From: JBOFCS01 sp051646185
GTDB taxonomy: Bacteria; Actinomycetota; Actinomycetes; Mycobacteriales; Mycobacteriaceae
Length of the DNA stretch: 9,810 nt
Reading direction: 5' to 3'
Assembly (NCBI GenBank): GCA_051646185.1
Contig: JBOFCS010000144.1
Location: 1-9,810 of the forward strand
The translations under genes were made by a program, and so were the position numbers. Positions 5,811 to 9,810 of this stretch are shown here, piece by piece (within the stretch, counting starts at the first letter, position 1; every line of letters starts with the position of its first letter). The notes under the pieces were generated by a model. It was not told the DNA's origin, did not search any database, and was given only the letters and a program-made list of their open reading frames with translations.

Positions 5811-6280
5811 TGCCACGCAAGGGCCCAGCACCCAAGCGTCCGCTGATCAACGATCCAGTGTATGGATCGCCGTTGGTTACGCAGCTGGTGAATAAGATCC
5901 TGCTTGACGGCAAGAAGTCGACAGCAGAACGCATTGTCTATCAAGCGCTTGAGCAGGCACGAGAGAAGACCGGGACTGATCCGGTAGTCACTCTTAAGCG
6001 TGCGCTCGATAACGTCCGTCCAGCCCTTGAGGTTCGCAGCCGTCGTGTTGGTGGCGCTACCTACCAGGTGCCAGTGGAGGTACGGCCGGGTCGGGCTACC
6101 ACCTTGGCATTGCGTTGGTTGGTCACTTTCTCCCGCGCTCGCCGCGAAAAGACCATGGTTGAGCGTCTTGCCAATGAGCTACTTGATGCAAGCAATGGTC
6201 TTGGAGCAGCTGTGAAACGTCGCGAGGACACTCACAAAATGGCCGAGGCGAACAAGGCATTTGCGCACTACCGCTGGTGA
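5810..6280 (+). CDS. rpsG: 30S ribosomal protein S7
   Basis: S7 nucleates assembly of the 30S head by binding the 3' major domain of 16S rRNA, and it contacts the E-site tRNA. The 156-residue protein has the usual length and features: basic start MPRKGPAPKRP, the VTQLVNKILLDGKKSTAE helix, the RVGGATYQVPVEV beta-hairpin, and the C-terminal KRREDTHKMAEANKAFAHYRW. The ATG shares its A with the rpsL stop. AAGGAG at 5796-5801, inside the end of rpsL, is its ribosome site. In Escherichia coli S7 represses its own operon by binding the rpsL-rpsG junction. Here that junction has no intercistronic spacer, so any equivalent control would have to work differently. A 116-nt gap with two inverted repeats separates it from fusA. 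Confidence 0.98.
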   Translation: MPRKGPAPKRPLINDPVYGSPLVTQLVNKILLDGKKSTAERIVYQALEQAREKTGTDPVVTLKRALDNVRPALEVRSRRVGGATYQVPVEVRPGRATTLALRWLVTFSRARREKTMVERLANELLDASNGLGAAVKRREDTHKMAEANKAFAHYRW

Positions 6281-6286
6281 TTATTG

Positions 6287-6316
6287 GCCGGAACGCCCTG
6301 ACTTGGGCGTTCCGGC
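6287..6316 (+). terminator. Strong 12-bp hairpin after rpsG (attenuator, processing site or partial terminator)
   Basis: GCCGGAACGCCC (6287-6298) and GGGCGTTCCGGC (6305-6316) pair perfectly around a 6-nt TGACTT loop, starting 6 nt after the rpsG stop. There is no U-tract afterwards (CATAGCGC follows), so it is not a canonical Rho-independent terminator. Such a hairpin could protect the rpsL-rpsG mRNA end after cleavage, reduce read-through into fusA, or terminate without a U-tract, as has been proposed for actinobacteria. Confidence 0.55.
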
Positions 6317-6329
6317 ATAGCGCTACGTC

Positions 6330-6349
6330 GATCCGGTGTACACCGGATC
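6330..6349. repeat. 20-bp perfect palindrome in the rpsG-fusA gap
   Basis: The half-site GATCCGGTGT is followed directly by its exact reverse complement ACACCGGATC. As RNA it can form an 8-bp stem with a GTAC loop; as DNA it is a symmetrical site that a dimeric regulator could bind. It lies 14 nt after the rpsG hairpin and 47 nt before the fusA start. No other copy was noticed in the window. Confidence 0.6.
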
Positions 6350-6396
6350 AAGTTGACCGAAGATAGATACTTACGACCCAGAGCGGGGAAGAATCC

Positions 6397-8499
6397 GTGG
6401 CACAGGACGTGCTGACCGACCTGAATAAGGTCCGCAACATCGGCATCATGGCACACATCGATGCCGGTAAGACCACAACCACCGAACGCATCCTTTTCTA
6501 CACCGGTATCAGCTACAAGATCGGTGAAGTACACGATGGTGCGGCAACGATGGACTGGATGGAGCAGGAGCAGGAGCGGGGTATCACTATTACCTCAGCT
6601 GCCACCACCTGTTTCTGGAATGAAAACCAGATCAACATCATCGACACCCCAGGTCACGTTGACTTTACTGTTGAGGTTGAGCGCTCGCTGCGCGTCCTTG
6701 ACGGTGCTGTTGCGGTGTTTGACGGTAAAGAAGGCGTTGAGCCACAGTCTGAGCAGGTCTGGCGTCAGGCAGACAAGTACGACGTTCCGCGTATCTGTTT
6801 TGTCAACAAGATGGATAAGCTGGGTGCTGATTTCTACTTTACTGTGCAGACCATCAAGGATCGCCTTGGTGCCAAGCCGCTTGTGATTCAGTTGCCTATC
6901 GGCGCCGAGAACGATTTTGAGGGTGTTGTTGACCTCGTTGAGATGCGTGCTTTGGTCTGGAGTGGTGAGACCAAGCTCGGTGAGAAGTACGAGATCAAAG
7001 AGATTCCCGAGGATCTCAAGGAGCGTGCTGAGCAGTACCGCACCGAGCTTCTGGAGACCATCGCCGAGTCGGATGAAGCTCTTCTGGAAAAGCACTTTGG
7101 TGGCGAAGAACTTACTGTTGACGAGATCAAGAGTGCTATTCGCAAGCTGACAGTGAGCAGTGAGCTATACCCCATTCTTTGTGGTTCCGCTTTCAAGAAC
7201 AAGGGTGTCCAGCCAATGCTGGATGCGGTTATTGACTACTTACCTTCGCCTTTGGATGTTGCCGAGACCATCGGGCATGCCGTGGGTGATGAAGAGAAGC
7301 CGGTAACCCGTAAGCCGTCAGCAGATGAGCCTTTTGCCGCCTTGGCGTTCAAGATTGCTACGCATCCGTTCTTCGGGAAATTGACTTATGTTCGGGTGTA
7401 CTCCGGCAAGGTTGATTCCGGTGCCCAGGTGATCAACTCCACCAAGGGTAAAAAAGAACGTCTGGGCAAGTTGTTCCAGATGCACTCAAACAAAGAGAAC
7501 GCAATTGCTACAGCTTCCGCCGGGCATATCTACGCGGTGATTGGTCTTAAAGACACCACCACAGGTGATACTCTCTGCGATCCGCAGAATCCTGTCATCC
7601 TGGAGTCGATGACCTTCCCGGATCCGGTTATCCAGGTATCTATTGAGCCTAAGACCAAGAGCGACCAGGAGAAGCTGGGTACTGCTATTCAGAAGCTGGC
7701 CGAAGAGGATCCAACCTTCTCGGTCAAGCTGGACGAGGACACTGGTCAGACCGTTATTGGCGGTATGGGTGAGCTGCATCTTGATATTTTGGTTGACCGG
7801 ATGCGCCGCGAGTTCAAGGTGGAAGCCAATGTGGGCAAGCCACAGGTTGCCTACCGCGAAACCATCCGTAAGACCGTAGAAAAGCACGAGTACACCCACA
7901 AGAAGCAGACAGGTGGATCTGGCCAGTTCGCTAAGGTCATCGTCAAGCTTGAGCCATTTGAGGGTGAAGACGGCGCGATCTACGCGTTTGAGAACAAAGT
8001 CACCGGTGGCCGTGTCCCGAGGGAGTACATTCCTTCTGTGGATGCCGGAGCTCAGGATGCCATGCAATATGGTGTTCTTGCTGGCTACCCTTTGGTCAAC
8101 GTCAAGTTGACGCTCCTTGACGGCGCGTACCATGATGTTGACTCGTCGGAAATGGCCTTCAAGGTCGCCGGCTCACAAGCGTTCAAGGAAGCTGCTCGTA
8201 TGGCGGGCCCTGTTATTCTCGAACCTGTGATGGCTGTAGAGGTCATCACACCCGAGGACTACATGGGCGACGTGATCGGCGACCTGAACTCCCGCCGTGG
8301 CCAGATTCAGGCCATGGAGGAACGCAGTGGTGCTCGTATCGTTAAGGCACTGGTTCCACTGTCGGAGATGTTCGGCTACATCGGAGACCTTCGGTCGAGG
8401 ACCCAAGGCCGAGCAAACTACTCCATGGTGTTTGATTCCTATTCGGAAGTTCCTTCGAACGTTTCGAAAGAAATCATCGCAAAGGCGACGGGCGAGTAA
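6397..8499 (+). CDS. fusA: Translation elongation factor G
   Basis: EF-G is the GTPase that drives translocation of tRNA and mRNA on the ribosome and helps recycle ribosomes with RRF. The 700-residue product has the full five-domain length. All GTPase motifs are intact: AHIDAGKT (19-26), RGITIT (61-66), DTPGHVDF (83-90, with His87), NKMDK (137-141) and SAFKNKG. The GGMGELHLDIL segment marks domain III. YHDVDSSEMAFK, with His579 at the domain IV tip, is the part that enters the decoding site. The start is a GTG preceded by GGGGAAGA (6385-6392). It is separated from rpsG by 116 nt of inverted repeats and from tuf by 93 nt, so it may be expressed partly independently of the ribosomal protein genes. 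Nothing looks truncated or divergent. Confidence 0.98.
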   Translation: MAQDVLTDLNKVRNIGIMAHIDAGKTTTTERILFYTGISYKIGEVHDGAATMDWMEQEQERGITITSAATTCFWNENQINIIDTPGHVDFTVEVERSLRVLDGAVAVFDGKEGVEPQSEQVWRQADKYDVPRICFVNKMDKLGADFYFTVQTIKDRLGAKPLVIQLPIGAENDFEGVVDLVEMRALVWSGETKLGEKYEIKEIPEDLKERAEQYRTELLETIAESDEALLEKHFGGEELTVDEIKSAIRKLTVSSELYPILCGSAFKNKGVQPMLDAVIDYLPSPLDVAETIGHAVGDEEKPVTRKPSADEPFAALAFKIATHPFFGKLTYVRVYSGKVDSGAQVINSTKGKKERLGKLFQMHSNKENAIATASAGHIYAVIGLKDTTTGDTLCDPQNPVILESMTFPDPVIQVSIEPKTKSDQEKLGTAIQKLAEEDPTFSVKLDEDTGQTVIGGMGELHLDILVDRMRREFKVEANVGKPQVAYRETIRKTVEKHEYTHKKQTGGSGQFAKVIVKLEPFEGEDGAIYAFENKVTGGRVPREYIPSVDAGAQDAMQYGVLAGYPLVNVKLTLLDGAYHDVDSSEMAFKVAGSQAFKEAARMAGPVILEPVMAVEVITPEDYMGDVIGDLNSRRGQIQAMEERSGARIVKALVPLSEMFGYIGDLRSRTQGRANYSMVFDSYSEVPSNVSKEIIAKATGE

Positions 8500-8532
8500 A
8501 CAGCCCGATCGGTTGTACCAAGCAAGACCCAA

Positions 8533-8538
8533 TGTAAT
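8533..8538 (+). promoter_or_regulatory. Possible -10 box of an internal tuf promoter
   Basis: TGTAAT matches TATAAT at five of six positions and lies 54 nt upstream of the tuf start in the fusA-tuf gap. A TTGTAC at 8513-8518 is only 14 nt away and is a poor -35, so the call rests mainly on the -10. A separate tuf promoter would fit the much higher need for EF-Tu than for EF-G. Confidence 0.3.
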
Positions 8539-8592
8539 TACCCATCGAAATGCTGCATACCGCAAGCACTTATCAGTCCAGGAGGACACACA

Positions 8593-9783
8593 GTGGCGAA
8601 GGCGAAGTTCGAGCGGACGAAGCCGCACGTCAACATCGGGACCATCGGTCACGTTGACCACGGCAAGACCACACTCACCGCGGCTATCACCAAGGTTCTG
8701 CATGACAAGTACCCGGACCTCAATGAGGCCTCTGCCTTCGACGAGATCGACAAGGCTCCTGAGGAGAAGGCTCGCGGTATTACGATCAACATCTCCCATG
8801 TTGAGTACCAGACTGAGAAGCGTCACTACGCACACGTAGACGCTCCAGGTCACGCCGACTACATCAAGAACATGATCACCGGTGCTGCTCAGATGGACGG
8901 CGCGATCCTTGTTGTTGCAGCGACCGACGGTCCAATGCCGCAGACCCGTGAGCACGTGCTACTTGCTCGTCAGGTTGGCGTTCCGTACATCCTTGTTGCT
9001 CTTATCAAGGCTGACATGGTTGATGATGACGAAATCATTGAGCTCGTTGAGATGGAGGTCCGGGAGCTTCTGGCTGCACAGGACTTCGACGAGGATGCTC
9101 CAGTTATCAAGGTTTCGGCACTTAAGGCGCTTGAGGGCGACGAGAAGTGGGGAGCTTCGGTACTTGAGCTCATGCAGGCAGTTGACGACTCTGTTCCGGA
9201 CCCAGTCCGCGAGACCGAGAAGCCATTCTTGATGCCTGTTGAGGATGTCTTCACCATCACCGGTCGTGGAACTGTTGTTACCGGTCGTGTTGAGCGTGGA
9301 CAGATCAACGTGAACGAAGAAGTTGAGATCGTTGGTATCAAAGAGACCTCTATCAAGACAACTGTCACCGGTATTGAGATGTTCCGCAAGCTTCTTGACT
9401 CAGCTCAGGCTGGTGACAACGCAGGTCTTTTGATCCGCGGTATCAAGCGTGAAGAGGTTGAGCGTGGACAGGTTGTTGTTAAGCCTGGCACCACAACTCC
9501 TCACACCGAGTTTGAGGGCAATGTCTACATCTTGTCGAAGGACGAGGGTGGCCGCCACACACCATTCTTCAACAACTACCGCCCACAGTTCTACTTCCGT
9601 ACCACGGACGTAACTGGTGTGGTTACCCTTCCTGAGGGTACAGAGATGGTTATGCCTGGCGACAACACGGAAATCAGCGTTGTGCTGATCCAGCCTGTTG
9701 CTATGGATGAAGGCCTACGCTTCGCGATTCGCGAGGGTGGCCGTACCGTTGGTGCTGGTCGCGTTACCAAGATCATCAAGTGA
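8593..9783 (+). CDS. tuf: Translation elongation factor Tu (with unusual G4 motif)
   Basis: EF-Tu is the GTPase that delivers aminoacyl-tRNA to the ribosomal A site. The 396-residue protein is full length: GHVDHGKT (19-26), RGITIN (61-66), DAPGHADYIKNM (83-94, with catalytic His87), SALKALEGD (G5 region), and the domain II/III landmarks GRGTVVTGRVERG, PHTEFEGNVYIL and the C-terminal GAGRVTKIIK. The exception is G4: the asparagine of N-K-x-D, which recognises guanine, is Ile138 (codon ATC, 9004-9006), giving IKAD. AAC would restore the consensus. The start is GTG with a strong AGGAGG (8580-8585) 7 nt upstream. Codon use is strongly biased as for an abundant protein, and there is no frameshift or stop. 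It is the last gene of the str operon seen here; the 27 nt after the stop show no terminator before the window ends. Confidence 0.97.
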   Translation: MAKAKFERTKPHVNIGTIGHVDHGKTTLTAAITKVLHDKYPDLNEASAFDEIDKAPEEKARGITINISHVEYQTEKRHYAHVDAPGHADYIKNMITGAAQMDGAILVVAATDGPMPQTREHVLLARQVGVPYILVALIKADMVDDDEIIELVEMEVRELLAAQDFDEDAPVIKVSALKALEGDEKWGASVLELMQAVDDSVPDPVRETEKPFLMPVEDVFTITGRGTVVTGRVERGQINVNEEVEIVGIKETSIKTTVTGIEMFRKLLDSAQAGDNAGLLIRGIKREEVERGQVVVKPGTTTPHTEFEGNVYILSKDEGGRHTPFFNNYRPQFYFRTTDVTGVVTLPEGTEMVMPGDNTEISVVLIQPVAMDEGLRFAIREGGRTVGAGRVTKIIK

Positions 9784-9810
9784 TCTAGTTCTACTCTGCA
9801 CAAAGCAGCC

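Noticed and set aside
6353..6376. Separate fusA promoter based on TTGACC at 6353-6358
   Set aside because: The -35-like hexamer is good, but no -10-like sequence lies 16-18 nt downstream. GATACT at 6366-6371 is much too close.
7486..8133. 215-codon open frame on the - strand inside fusA
   Set aside because: It lies wholly opposite conserved EF-G domains III-IV, whose sequence is constrained by EF-G itself. It has no start context or recognisable domain.
8173..8955. 260-codon open frame on the - strand across the fusA end and tuf start
   Set aside because: It is antisense to two certain genes and spans their junction. Its product has no recognisable motifs, and long antisense frames are expected opposite strongly codon-biased genes.
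8593..9783. tuf as a pseudogene because of the altered G4 motif
   Set aside because: The frame is full length with a strong ribosome site, biased codon use and all other motifs intact. One residue change is not enough to call it broken, and a base error is a simpler explanation.

Overview
The window looks like chromosomal DNA of an actinobacterium, most likely in or near the Mycobacteriales (Mycobacterium/Rhodococcus/Nocardia/Corynebacterium relatives). The basis is the rpsL-rpsG-fusA-tuf order, an EF-Tu and EF-G that read as mycobacterial-type along their whole length, two DUF3558-type lipoproteins, frequent GTG starts, and a biotin carboxylase / acyl-CoA dehydrogenase / enoyl-CoA hydratase / TetR cluster of actinobacterial type. 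Base composition is only moderately GC-rich for that group. The catabolic and lipoprotein genes use many A/T-ending codons, while the translation genes use a tighter C/G-ending set, as expected for highly expressed genes. Genus and species cannot be assigned from this window.

Layout. (1) 2-3335, all on +: the 3' end of a biotin-dependent acyl-CoA carboxylase alpha subunit, an acyl-CoA dehydrogenase overlapping it by 4 nt, an enoyl-CoA hydratase/isomerase-family protein, and a TetR regulator. This is the gene set of a branched-chain acyl-CoA pathway, with leucine/isovalerate degradation as the best guess. Two inverted repeats in front of tetR may be operators. (2) 3336-3540: T-rich intergenic DNA with a probable Rho-independent terminator. 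(3) 3541-3795, on -: a small unrecognised charged protein. (4) 3796-5133: a good promoter, then two translationally coupled, paralogous lipoproteins with the same four-cysteine framework. (5) 5134-5435: a 302-nt leader with a candidate promoter, two small hairpins and an upstream ORF that runs into rpsL out of frame. (6) 5436-9783: the str operon rpsL, rpsG, fusA, tuf, encoding S12, S7, EF-G and EF-Tu. The rpsG-fusA gap carries two perfect inverted repeats.

The str genes supply the decoding-site protein S12, the 30S head protein S7, the translocase EF-G and the aminoacyl-tRNA carrier EF-Tu. The upstream catabolic genes would convert branched acyl-CoAs toward central metabolism under TetR control. 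No functional link between the two halves is visible in the sequence.

The most striking observation is in tuf. The G4 guanine-recognition motif, normally N-K-x-D, reads I-K-A-D (Ile138, codon ATC at 9004-9006), while every other GTPase motif is intact. A single A-to-T difference would explain it, so a base error must be excluded before any biological reading. I saw no mobile element, CRISPR array, tRNA or rRNA gene, and no convincing undescribed multi-gene system.
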